DNA of 64,000 bases from Planctomycetota bacterium. GTDB taxonomy: Bacteria; Planctomycetota; UBA8742; UBA2392. Below are positions 31,564 to 39,951 of this stretch, one piece after another; positions within the stretch are counted from its first letter, which is position 1, and each line of letters begins with the position of its first letter. Made by a program: the position numbers and the translations under genes. The stretch lies in contig JAGQRH010000015.1 of assembly GCA_020425605.1 (NCBI GenBank), positions 39,517 to 103,516 on the forward strand. The letters are read 5' to 3'. The notes beneath the pieces were generated by a model, which saw only the letters and a program-made list of their open reading frames with translations, was not told the origin of the DNA and did no database searches.

Positions 31564-32781
31564 ATGGAGAACGTCATGAGCCGCTGGAAGAAGAAACTGC
31601 CGTTCCGAGAACTCACCATCCCGGTGAAGATGGCCAAGGGCTGGCTGGCCAACCGTGCAAAGAGCGTCACGCCCTTCCGCGAACTCGAGATCGAACACGG
31701 TAGCCTGAAGCTTGTTGACGGCATCCCCCTCGTCCACGTACGCGGCACGCCCCGCGAAATGGGCCGCGCGCTTGGCAACCTTGTCGGGCTGCAGGCCGTT
31801 GAGACATTCCACAGCTACATGCAGATCTTCGCGCCCGACTTTCACGGTGATCTCGCACATGCGCGCGAAATGGAAAAGCGCATGCCGGACTGGTTCATCG
31901 AGGAAATGCGCGGCTTCAGCGAATCCAGTGAGCTGACCTACGACGAGATGCTGGTCGGCCAGACCTTCCTCGACATCCACAAGGTCGCCGCCTGCAGCAC
32001 CATCGCCGCCCACGACAATCTGACGCCCGACGGCGAAATGCTGATGGGCCGCAACCTCGATTTCCCCAGCCTCAGCATCGCGCACGAGGCCAACATCGTC
32101 GTCGTGTATCAGCCGAACGACGGCCCGGCCTACGCGAGTGTCACCTGGCCCGGGCTGCTCGGCGCGCTGACCGGCGTGAACACTCACGGCCTGGCGCTGT
32201 CGATGATGCTGGTCTACGGCCACCAGTCAGACGAGCACCTGGACGGCCAGCCGTTCCCGCTGGTGTTCCGACGTCTGCTGCAGGAGTGCGCATCCGTGCG
32301 CCAGGCCGACTCGCTGCTGCAGACCAAGCCGCACTGCACGGCCACAAACCTGATCCTTGCCGACGCCACCCGCACGGCCGCACGCTTCCAGTTGCCGCCC
32401 AACGACGTCGTGGTCGAGTACACCAGCAAGGACCATCCCGCCACGGCCTGCACGAATCACTATCACGAGCGCCGCATCAAGCGTTTCGCGTTCACCTGGT
32501 TCAGCAGCGCCGTCCGCTACGGCAAGCTCCGCAAGCGGATCGCGACGGGCAAACAGATCGACGTACAGGACATCAAGGACATGCTGCAGGCCACGGGCAT
32601 CCCCAGCATCAACCTGCAGCGCGTCATTATGCGCCCCGAGAAGCTCGGCATCGAAGTCAGCTTCGACAACAACGGCACAGGCCCCGGCCGCTGGATTGAG
32701 CTGCCGCGCGAGCTGCTGTTCCCCGGCGTGGCCGCAGCGGCTGAGAACACCCTGCCCGCGGAAGCCGGCGTCGCCAACTGA
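31564..32781 (+). CDS. C45-type Ntn hydrolase / acyltransferase family protein
   Basis: The product has 405 residues. The motif AACSTIAAHDN puts the nucleophile Cys at 144, and GEMLMGRNLDFPS at 158-169 supplies the Arg-Asn-x-Asp region of acyl-CoA:6-aminopenicillanate acyltransferase and choloylglycine-hydrolase-like Ntn enzymes. GTPREMGRALG at 61-71 is also typical of the C45 family. The first 45 residues are basic and not conserved. No signal peptide is obvious. A second ATG at 31576 is possible. The Lgt-like gene follows after ten bases. In this setting it could cleave or transfer an acyl group from a lipid or amide. Confidence 0.8.
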   Translation: MENVMSRWKKKLPFRELTIPVKMAKGWLANRAKSVTPFRELEIEHGSLKLVDGIPLVHVRGTPREMGRALGNLVGLQAVETFHSYMQIFAPDFHGDLAHAREMEKRMPDWFIEEMRGFSESSELTYDEMLVGQTFLDIHKVAACSTIAAHDNLTPDGEMLMGRNLDFPSLSIAHEANIVVVYQPNDGPAYASVTWPGLLGALTGVNTHGLALSMMLVYGHQSDEHLDGQPFPLVFRRLLQECASVRQADSLLQTKPHCTATNLILADATRTAARFQLPPNDVVVEYTSKDHPATACTNHYHERRIKRFAFTWFSSAVRYGKLRKRIATGKQIDVQDIKDMLQATGIPSINLQRVIMRPEKLGIEVSFDNNGTGPGRWIELPRELLFPGVAAAAENTLPAEAGVAN

Positions 32782-32791
32782 TCGGGACGCC

Positions 32792-33556
32792 ATGCAATTC
32801 CCTGTGACCGTCGAGCTGGCAAGCCTGCACGTACTCGCGCACCCGGTGTTTGAGTCGCTGGGCTACGCGTCTGGCATGCTTACCTGGAAGCTCTGCCGCT
32901 CGCGCATGCCGGGCCAGAAGCTGAATCGCGACCAGTCGTTGTGGCTGCTGCTTGGTGCGGCCGTCGGCGGGGCGATCGGCGCGAAGCTGCTGGGCGCGCT
33001 GGAGTGGTACGGCGAAATCTCCGGCCGCGGGCTCGAGGCGTGGCTCAGCATGAAGACGATTGTCGGCGGGCTGCTCGGTGGCTGGCTGGGCGTGGAAGTC
33101 GTCAAGCGCATCGCCGGCATGCGCCGCTCAACCGGCGACGCGACGGTGTTTGCACTGGTAGTGGCAATCGCTGTCGGCCGAATCGGCTGTTTTCTCACCG
33201 GCATCGAGGACCGCACCGTGGGCGTGCACAGCGGCGTAGCCTGGGCGGTGGACTTCGGCGACGGCCCGCGCCACCCGACGCAGCTGTACGAAATTGCATT
33301 TCTGGCCTTGCTCGGTCTTGCACTGGCGGCCGCGCGCAAACGTCTGCCAGCGGGCGCGCTGTTCCGGCTGTTCCTGCTGGGCTATCTGGGTTTTCGGCTC
33401 AGCGTCGATTTCATCAAACCGCGGCTGATCGTGGCCGGCGGCTTGAGCGCTATCCAGCTTGCCTGCATCGGCGGGATCGCGATTGGCTGTTTCAGTTTGT
33501 GGCGGCTGCGCCGCACGGAGGTGGCAGATGGCCGACAGGCCGTACAAGTTTCTTGA
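32792..33556 (+). CDS. Lgt-like (prolipoprotein diacylglyceryl transferase family) membrane protein
   Basis: The product has 254 residues with about six or seven membrane helices. GRIGCF at 129-134 and RHPTQLYE at 160-167 match the Lgt signature, and Arg202 with Asp206 sits where Lgt has its C-terminal Arg/Glu pair. Two differences matter. The catalytic HGGL motif is VGGLLGG here (91-97), so the His is missing. The Asn of GRxGNF is Cys133. It is therefore a divergent paralogue and may use phospholipid in another reaction. The gene overlaps the radical SAM gene by 29 bases, and the start is the ATG ten bases after the previous stop. Confidence 0.8.
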   Translation: MQFPVTVELASLHVLAHPVFESLGYASGMLTWKLCRSRMPGQKLNRDQSLWLLLGAAVGGAIGAKLLGALEWYGEISGRGLEAWLSMKTIVGGLLGGWLGVEVVKRIAGMRRSTGDATVFALVVAIAVGRIGCFLTGIEDRTVGVHSGVAWAVDFGDGPRHPTQLYEIAFLALLGLALAAARKRLPAGALFRLFLLGYLGFRLSVDFIKPRLIVAGGLSAIQLACIGGIAIGCFSLWRLRRTEVADGRQAVQVS

Positions 33557-34916
33557 GCTGACCAACAGCCTGTGCACGCAATGCCTTAACAAGATTGAGG
33601 CCAAGCTGATCGAGCAGGACAGGCGCATCTACATGGACAAGCTGTGCCTTGAGCACGGGCGCGAACGCGTGCTGATCGCCACCGACGCCGAGTACTGGCA
33701 CCGCGCCCGCCGCACGATCAAGCCGGGGCAGATGGTCAAACGCTTCAACACGTCCATTGAGCGCGGCTGCCCATGGGATTGTGGAATTTGCCCGGACCAT
33801 GAACAGCATGGCTGCCTCACGCTGGTCGAGCTGACCGACCGATGCAACCTGACCTGCCCGGTCTGCTACGCCGACTCGGGGCCGGCCCGCGGCGCACACC
33901 GCAGCCTTGAACAGATTACGGCGATGCTGGACGCCGTGGTAGCCAACGAAGGCGAGCCGGACGTCGTACAGCTAAGCGGAGGCGAGCCGACCATGCACCC
34001 GGAGTTCTGGCCCGTGCTCGACGCAGCCATGTCACGGCCGATCAAACACGTGATGCTGAACACCAACGGCACGCGCCTCGCCAATGAGCGCGCGTTCGTG
34101 GAGAAGCTCGCGGGCTATGAACGCTTCGAGGTGTACCTGCAGTTCGACTCGTTTGAGGAGCACGCCCTGCAGGCGTTGCGCGGGGCCGACCTGCGCGAAA
34201 CGCGCATGAAAGCGCTCGCGCACCTGAACGAGTTCAACGTCTCGACCACCCTGGTTGTCACGCTGCAGAAAGGCCTGAACGACCACGAGATCGGCCGCAT
34301 CATCGAATTCGCGGCACAGCAGCCGGCCGTGCGCGGAGTGACATTCCAGCCGGTGCAGAACGCCGGGCGGCTAGATCAGTTCGATCCCGCAAGCGACCGT
34401 CTGACCCTGACGGAAGTCCGCAGCAGCATCCTGCAACAGAGTGACCTTTTCACGCCCGAAGATGTCGTGCCTGTGCCGTGCCATCCGGACTGCATTGCCA
34501 TGGCCTATGCGCTGAAGCTGCCGGGTGGCGGGGCTGTGCCGGTCTCGACGTTCTTTGACCCGCAGCAATTGCTTGAGCAGACCGGCAACACGGTGCTGAA
34601 CGAGCAAACGCCCGAGCTGCGCAAACGCATCCTCGACCTGTTCTCGACTTCGCACTCGCCCGTCTCGTCGACGCTATCGCTGAAGAGCCTGCTGTGCTGC
34701 CTGCCGAAGCTGGAGCTGCCGGTTGAGCTCGGCTACGAAAACGTCTTTCGCGTCATCATCATGCAGTTCCTCGACCCGTGGAACTTCGACGTGCGCAGCG
34801 TGAAACGCAGCTGCGTGCACATCGCCCACCCGGACGGGCGCGTGATTCCCTTTGATACCTACAACCTGTTTTATCGCCCCGGCGTTGAGCGCATGCCGGC
34901 AGGAGCCGCGAAATGA
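33528..34916 (+). CDS. Radical SAM protein of the MJ0619 / tetraether-synthase (Tes)-like family
   Basis: The product has 462 residues from the ATG at 33528, preceded by GGAGG. Cys16 and Cys19, with Cys40 near His43, suggest an N-terminal metal site. GCPWDCGICPDHEQHGC (80-96) is the second cluster motif, and CNLTCPVC (106-113) is the CxxxCxxC radical SAM site, followed by LSGGEPTMHPEF. This multi-cluster order is that of MJ0619, shown to join lipid tails into archaeal tetraethers; related bacterial enzymes form membrane-spanning lipids. Overlap with the Lgt-like gene and an ATGA overlap with the next gene show coupled expression. Substrate here is inferred, not shown. Confidence 0.85.
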   Translation: MADRPYKFLELTNSLCTQCLNKIEAKLIEQDRRIYMDKLCLEHGRERVLIATDAEYWHRARRTIKPGQMVKRFNTSIERGCPWDCGICPDHEQHGCLTLVELTDRCNLTCPVCYADSGPARGAHRSLEQITAMLDAVVANEGEPDVVQLSGGEPTMHPEFWPVLDAAMSRPIKHVMLNTNGTRLANERAFVEKLAGYERFEVYLQFDSFEEHALQALRGADLRETRMKALAHLNEFNVSTTLVVTLQKGLNDHEIGRIIEFAAQQPAVRGVTFQPVQNAGRLDQFDPASDRLTLTEVRSSILQQSDLFTPEDVVPVPCHPDCIAMAYALKLPGGGAVPVSTFFDPQQLLEQTGNTVLNEQTPELRKRILDLFSTSHSPVSSTLSLKSLLCCLPKLELPVELGYENVFRVIIMQFLDPWNFDVRSVKRSCVHIAHPDGRVIPFDTYNLFYRPGVERMPAGAAK

Positions 34917-35200
34917 ACTACTACGAACAGCAACCCTACGGCCACGTCCCGGCGCCACCACCGCCCAGCGGCTCGGCACTGGCAGGATTCCTGATCGTGA
35001 TCGGCTGCCATGCGATCTGGATCTTCAGTCCGTACCTCTATCTGCTGATCGGCGTGCTTCAGTTGGTATATGTGATTCCGACCGTGATCATTCTGCTGGC
35101 AATGCGCCGGAATCGAATGGCGGCCGGTGCCGGCATCGCCGCGGGCGTCACCCTTCTGGCAAACGGGATTATCTGCGGAGGCATGATCGCAACCAGCTAG
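34913..35200 (+). CDS. Small membrane protein of the radical SAM operon
   Basis: The product has 95 residues. A Tyr/Pro-rich cytoplasmic start (MNYYEQQPYGHVPAPPPPSG) is followed by two or three helices: ALAGFLIVIGCHAIWIF, YLLIGVLQLVYVIPTVIILL and, after an Arg/Asn-rich loop, AGIAAGVTLLANGIICG. Its ATG overlaps the radical SAM stop, so translation is coupled. No family recognised. It could anchor the cytoplasmic enzyme at the membrane. Confidence 0.65.
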   Translation: MNYYEQQPYGHVPAPPPPSGSALAGFLIVIGCHAIWIFSPYLYLLIGVLQLVYVIPTVIILLAMRRNRMAAGAGIAAGVTLLANGIICGGMIATS

Positions 35201-35239
35201 CCCCGCTTGCACGCGGTGCGAGCTTGTTATCCTGTGCGC

Positions 35240-35698
35240 ATGAATGTTCGGAACTTCACCACGACGATCATCAGCGACGACGACTCGTCGATGTGTGCCA
35301 TTGAAGTGCCGTTCGACCCGAAGGAAGTCTTCGGCAAAGTCCGCGCGCCTGTGAAGGTGACGATCAACAGCCACACGTTCCGCAGCACGATCGCGCGCAT
35401 GGGCGGACAGACGTTCATCCCGCTGCGCCGCAGCAACCGCGAGGCCGCGAACGTCGAAGGCGGCCAGCGCGTGCGCGTGACGCTCGAGCTCGACACCGAG
35501 CCCCGCGTCATCAAGCCGCCCACCGATTTCGCAAAGGCGCTCAAGGCCAAAAGCGAGGCATGGAAGCGCTGGTCTGAGCTCAGCTACAGCCACCAACGCG
35601 AGCATGTCGAAGCGATCGAAGAAGCAAGGAAGCCCGAAACCCGCGCGCGTCGAATCGCCAGGGCCGTCGAGGCGCTGGCCAAGCCGAAACAACGCTAG
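35240..35698 (+). CDS. DUF1905 / YdeI-like protein
   Basis: The product has 152 residues from the ATG at 35240. The N-terminal barrel domain (CAIEVPFDPKEVFGKVRAPV, then RMGGQTFIPLRRSNREAANV) is DUF1905. The C-terminal helical part (AWKRWSELSYSHQREHVEAI, then TRARRIARAVEAL) is the YdeI/OmpD-associated module. These cytoplasmic proteins are widespread and poorly understood. Its stop overlaps the stop of the convergent cyclase gene by two bases. Confidence 0.85.
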   Translation: MNVRNFTTTIISDDDSSMCAIEVPFDPKEVFGKVRAPVKVTINSHTFRSTIARMGGQTFIPLRRSNREAANVEGGQRVRVTLELDTEPRVIKPPTDFAKALKAKSEAWKRWSELSYSHQREHVEAIEEARKPETRARRIARAVEALAKPKQR

Positions 35699-38600
35699 CT
35701 GCTTCCCACAATGCGTCGGGCCGCTTCCAGCGCTTCATTGATTCCTTTGTTCAGCCAGAGTTTGCCGGCCTCGTGGAACTCGATAACGCGATGGGCCTGC
35801 TTGCGGGCACCCTCCAACTCGCCGCGTTGCTCCAGCAATTCGGCAAGTGTCACGGCGTAGTAGGCCTCATTGCCGTAGTCGTCGTGTTCGCCTTTTTCAA
35901 ACTCCTCCACCGCCAGGCGAAGCATCTCCTCTGCCTTCTCGATCTCGCCGTGCAGATATCGCGCGCGACCTTCGCCGCCGTTCACGGTACGGAACTGCCC
36001 GGGGTTGGCGGCGAGCGCGCGCGCCTCGGCGAATGCCGCGAATCCCGCGTCCTTGTCGCCGCAGAAACACTCGAAGTGCCCGAGGTGGCAAAGGTCCGGC
36101 ACCATCTTCTCGACCTGGATCTTCACGATGCGATTGTACTTGATCGCGAGTCGCCAGTACTTGAGCGCATTCGCAGAGTCGTCCATCGTGTCGTGCCAAT
36201 GCGCCCATTGACCGTAGTGGTCGGCAATCAGGAGGGGCGCATTGATCTCGAGGGAGGTCTTGAGCGCTTCTTCAAGGTAGGGACGGGCGTCTTCCGGTCG
36301 ATGCAGGCGCTGGCTGTACAGCATGCCCATGTTTCCAAGTGATGTGGCGAGGCCATGCTTGTGGCCCGTCTCGCGATTGATGGCAATCGCCTTCTCGTAG
36401 CAGTCCTTCGCCTTGTCCAGGTCGCCCAGCATCTGGTACTGCGCGCCCGCGTTGGCAATCATCCGGGCGTAGCCAGTGCGGCCGCCCAGCCGCTTGAAAA
36501 CGTCGCGCGCCCGCGCGTATGTCTCAAGGGCCTCTTCTCGCCGGCCCAGCCGCCCGAGCATCAGCCCCAGGTTCGACAAGTGGTTTGCGCCGCCGGACAC
36601 ATCCCCGATCTCCAGCGCAAGTTCCTGGGCCTGCTGGAAGTACTCGACGCCCTCGGCGTATCGACCGCGGGGGAACCCCATGATTCCCATGGAAGCAAGC
36701 GCCTGGCTGCGCAGCAGCGCGCCACCGTCTTCTTCCGCAAGCGCGAGCGCCGTCGCTGCCTGCGCATCCGCCTCATCGAAGCGCGCCACAAGCCAGTACG
36801 CGTGCGACAGCTGCAGATGGGCAGACGCCCGCAACCCGGCCTTTCCTCCGGCTGCAAGCTCGACGGCCTTCTCGGCTGACTTGATCACCAACTCAAGGTT
36901 GCTCACCTCATAGAATGAGCGCGACTCCGCAATCAGCAAACGCGTCTGGCGCTCGGCGTCTCCTTCGGCTGCGGCGACTCCCTTGGCGAGCATGCGCTCA
37001 CGAACCGATACCGGGCCGCGTGTCATCAGCAACTCCGACACCGAGAGCGCAAGCCTTGCAACCGCATCGTTGTCGCCCGCTTTCTCGACGCGGTCGAATG
37101 CGGCGTACAGGTTAGCGCGTTCGTCGTCGAGACGATCGAGCGCCTCCAGCTCTTCGGGCGTGTGGATGCTCTCGGCCCACAGCTCGGCGTACCCGACATA
37201 GTGCTGCGTGTGGCGTTGCCCCAGCCCCTCGAGATCGCTGAACTTGCGCAGTCGGTTCTCGCCGAAGTCGTGGATCGGCTTGTACATCCCGAAGCGGGTT
37301 TCGAACTCGCCCTCGAGCGTGCGAAGCAGGCTCTTCTCCCGCAGGCTCTGGAGCGCATCGAGTACGTCTGGCGCGTCGTCAAACGCGCTCAGGTCGACCA
37401 CCTGCTCGGCCGCCTCAAGCAGGAACCCGTCCTGGAAGATGCAGCTCTGCAGGAACGCGCTGCGCTCCCACTCGTTCAGCAGATCGAAGCTCCACTCCAG
37501 CGCGTCATATAGCGTGCGCTGGCGCATGCCGGTGTCGCGGCGCGTGGACTTCAGCAGCTCGAACTTCTTCTCGAGCCGCTTCACGATCTGCGCCGGCTTC
37601 ATCAGCTTGACGCGCGAGGCCGCCAGCTCGACGGCCAGAGGAATGCCCTCAAGGTCGGCGCAGATGCGCGCAACGTCGGCCGCGTTCTTGTCATCGAACT
37701 TGAACCGTTTGTCGGCTTCCTGCGCGCGGGTAATGAACAGCGCCACGGATTCGAACTTGAGCAGGTCGTCAAGCGGCAGCTCAGGGTCGTCGGGCGCCGC
37801 CATCGGGCTGAGCTCAAATTCGCGCTCGCCCTCAAGCCCCAGGACTGCCCGCGTGGTGACCAGGAACGTCACCTGTGGCGCACGCCGACGCCACTCGCCG
37901 ATCAGGTTGTCGGAGTCCGATGCGAGCTGCTCAAAGTTGTCCAGAATCAGCAGCAGCGGCTTGCGGTACTGCAGCACGTTTCCGACCGCGTCGCGCGCGT
38001 CGTCTTTGCCCGTCAGCCTTACGCCGAGCGCCGTGGCAACCTCGCCGGCCGCCTCTCCTGCTTCGCGGCAGGCACTCAGGTCGGCGAACCAGACCCCACC
38101 GTCGTAGCGGTCCAGGACCTCGCTGCCAACGCGCAGGGCAAGCCGCGTCTTGCCGGTTCCGCCCGGGCCTACCAGCGTGATCACGCCGGGGCGCTGGTCT
38201 TGCTCAAGCTGCGCATGCTTCAACAGCTTGGTCTGTGGTGAAGACTCGCCTGCGCGCGGGGCGAGCATGGCCGTGAGTTCCTCAACTTCGCGGGCGCGCC
38301 CGATGAACGTGCTGCCCTGGGCAGGCAGGTTAGTCTGCTGCGCGGTTGCGGTCTGCAACGGAGCGAACGACAGGTCTGCCATACTTGATGGCAGCAGCTG
38401 GTGCAGGCGCTCCGGGCGCTCGAGCCCCTTCAGCAAGTGCTCACCAAGGTCGCTGATGATTGCCGCGCCGAGCGCGTCAACGGCCGCGCTGCGGGTAGCC
38501 TCTGACATCAGGATCTGCCCGCCGTGGCCCGCACCGGCCACCCGCGCCGCGCGATTGACGACTGGGCCGAAGTAGTCGGTACGGCCGTCGGGGTCTTTGC

Positions 38601-38916
38601 CGACGATCGGCTCGCCGCTGTGCATGCCCATGCGCACGAGGATCTTGCCGACGGCCTCGTTCCAGGCCTCGGAATCAAGCGCAAGCTGCGCGTTCAGCGC
38701 GAACTGCACGGCGTCGCCCGCACGCGCGAACGCGACCATGAACGCATCGCCCTCCGTTTTCACCTCGAAGCCGGAGTTCGCGGCGATGTGCTCGCGCATG
38801 ATTTCGTTGTGGCGCTTCAGGCAGGCTTCGAAGTCACCACCGTGCCGCTCCCAGAGGCGGGTCGAGTCTTCAATGTCGGTGAAGACGATCGTTACGGTGC
38901 CGGTGGGCGCAGTCAT
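35695..38916 (-). CDS. Class III adenylate cyclase fused to NB-ARC-type NTPase and TPRs
   Basis: The product has 1073 residues from the ATG at 38916. The cyclase domain (about 6-175) has metal ligands Asp14 (FTDIEDSTRLW) and Asp57 (EVKTEGDAFMVAF). Lys53 and Asp114 in GRTDYFGPVVNRAARV are the adenine-selecting residues, so cAMP is the likely product. An STAND/NB-ARC NTPase follows, with Walker A GPGGTGKT at 250-257 and a Walker B LLLILDNFEQL. The C-terminal half is TPRs. This is the layout of large cytoplasmic signal-integrating ATPases in actinobacteria and planctomycetes. TPRs probably sense a partner and gate the NTPase. Confidence 0.92.
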   Translation of the reverse strand: MTAPTGTVTIVFTDIEDSTRLWERHGGDFEACLKRHNEIMREHIAANSGFEVKTEGDAFMVAFARAGDAVQFALNAQLALDSEAWNEAVGKILVRMGMHSGEPIVGKDPDGRTDYFGPVVNRAARVAGAGHGGQILMSEATRSAAVDALGAAIISDLGEHLLKGLERPERLHQLLPSSMADLSFAPLQTATAQQTNLPAQGSTFIGRAREVEELTAMLAPRAGESSPQTKLLKHAQLEQDQRPGVITLVGPGGTGKTRLALRVGSEVLDRYDGGVWFADLSACREAGEAAGEVATALGVRLTGKDDARDAVGNVLQYRKPLLLILDNFEQLASDSDNLIGEWRRRAPQVTFLVTTRAVLGLEGEREFELSPMAAPDDPELPLDDLLKFESVALFITRAQEADKRFKFDDKNAADVARICADLEGIPLAVELAASRVKLMKPAQIVKRLEKKFELLKSTRRDTGMRQRTLYDALEWSFDLLNEWERSAFLQSCIFQDGFLLEAAEQVVDLSAFDDAPDVLDALQSLREKSLLRTLEGEFETRFGMYKPIHDFGENRLRKFSDLEGLGQRHTQHYVGYAELWAESIHTPEELEALDRLDDERANLYAAFDRVEKAGDNDAVARLALSVSELLMTRGPVSVRERMLAKGVAAAEGDAERQTRLLIAESRSFYEVSNLELVIKSAEKAVELAAGGKAGLRASAHLQLSHAYWLVARFDEADAQAATALALAEEDGGALLRSQALASMGIMGFPRGRYAEGVEYFQQAQELALEIGDVSGGANHLSNLGLMLGRLGRREEALETYARARDVFKRLGGRTGYARMIANAGAQYQMLGDLDKAKDCYEKAIAINRETGHKHGLATSLGNMGMLYSQRLHRPEDARPYLEEALKTSLEINAPLLIADHYGQWAHWHDTMDDSANALKYWRLAIKYNRIVKIQVEKMVPDLCHLGHFECFCGDKDAGFAAFAEARALAANPGQFRTVNGGEGRARYLHGEIEKAEEMLRLAVEEFEKGEHDDYGNEAYYAVTLAELLEQRGELEGARKQAHRVIEFHEAGKLWLNKGINEALEAARRIVGSS

Positions 38917-38947
38917 TTCGGCCACTATAGCCAACAACCGCCCGTGG

Positions 38948-39721
38948 TCATGTGCCGGGCTTGCGTCCGAGCATGTAGATATCGCTGCACCAGCCGGCGC
39001 GCATGCGCAAGGGCAGATCGAACACCGCCGTCATTGCTCGCACGAGACCGTTGGGGCTCATGCGGCCTTGCCAGTTTCGGCCGAAGATCCGCACCTCAGC
39101 CAGCTTCAGGTCGCGCGCGATGTAGCGCAGGTCGCGTACATCAGGCTCACGCACGTGACCGCGGAAGACCGGCTCATCGTACCACTCCTGCATGCTCGAC
39201 CACTTCCCGCGCCCGAAAGGCACGGTGAGGCGCTTGCGCATGTTGACCGCATTGGGCACGCCCAGAATGAACCAGCCGCCCGGCTTTAGGGCCTGCATCA
39301 GCTGGGCGAACAGTTTGCGTGGCGAGTGGTGCCAGTGCTCCATGCTGTCGAAGCTGGTGACGGCATCGAGGCTGGCGGGCTCGAACTCCACGCCGTCCGC
39401 AATCACGTCGCGGGATACCACGTCCACACCGAGCTTCCGGTGTTGCTCCAGTGCCGCATCACCATGCTGGGTGTTCACCGCATCGCGGAAGTCATCAACG
39501 AGCGTTGCACTCAGCCCCAGCGCCTGCGCACCCAGGGAGAACAGGCCGACACCGCCTCCAATATCCGCCACTCGCCCGGCCGAGACTCGCCGCAACAACA
39601 ACTGCAAATGAAACGAAAGGCGGGCGACGTCGGTCTGCTGAGCGGCCTGCAACGGCTGAGGATAGGCCGCTGCGAGCTCAATCAAGCGGCTGGCGATGTC
39701 GGATCTGGTCGTAGTGGTCAT
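38948..39721 (-). CDS. Class I SAM-dependent methyltransferase
   Basis: The product has 257 residues from the ATG at 39721; an ATG at 39736 is also possible. The SAM-binding motif is VADIGGGVGLFSLGA, followed by the acidic strand end TLVDDF. SLDAVTSFDSMEHWHHSP and LKPGGWFILGVPN are the usual motifs IV and VI of methyltransferase type 11/12. The substrate is unknown; the C-terminal Arg-rich helix could touch a membrane. The gene stands between the cyclase and a divergent pilin-like gene. Confidence 0.85.
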   Translation of the reverse strand: MTTTTRSDIASRLIELAAAYPQPLQAAQQTDVARLSFHLQLLLRRVSAGRVADIGGGVGLFSLGAQALGLSATLVDDFRDAVNTQHGDAALEQHRKLGVDVVSRDVIADGVEFEPASLDAVTSFDSMEHWHHSPRKLFAQLMQALKPGGWFILGVPNAVNMRKRLTVPFGRGKWSSMQEWYDEPVFRGHVREPDVRDLRYIARDLKLAEVRIFGRNWQGRMSPNGLVRAMTAVFDLPLRMRAGWCSDIYMLGRKPGT

Positions 39722-39881
39722 GAACGGGCGAATCATAGCGCAGGTGCGCCGGCCAGACAGGTCCCATCGCGGCGCACGTAATATGACATTATGACGTGCT
39801 CGTAGAGGTGGTTTTGGCGGAATTCCCTGGGATGTTGGTGTGCGTTCAGTTCGTTTACTATCCGAGGCGTAAGTTTTTTGC

Positions 39882-39909
39882 ACCATGCGCACAGTCTGCA
39901 TGGTATGAT
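39882..39909 (+). promoter_or_regulatory. Inverted repeat ACCATGC-N9-GCATGGT over a TATGAT box
   Basis: A 7-bp inverted repeat (39882-39888 with 39898-39904) abuts TATGAT at 39904-39909, about 40 bases before the PilX-like gene. The overlap of dyad and -10-like box suggests a repressed promoter. No good -35 is visible. Confidence 0.4.
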
Positions 39910-39951
39910 TTGTGCAATTGACCTGGGGCATCACTAAGGGGGGCCCTGGCT

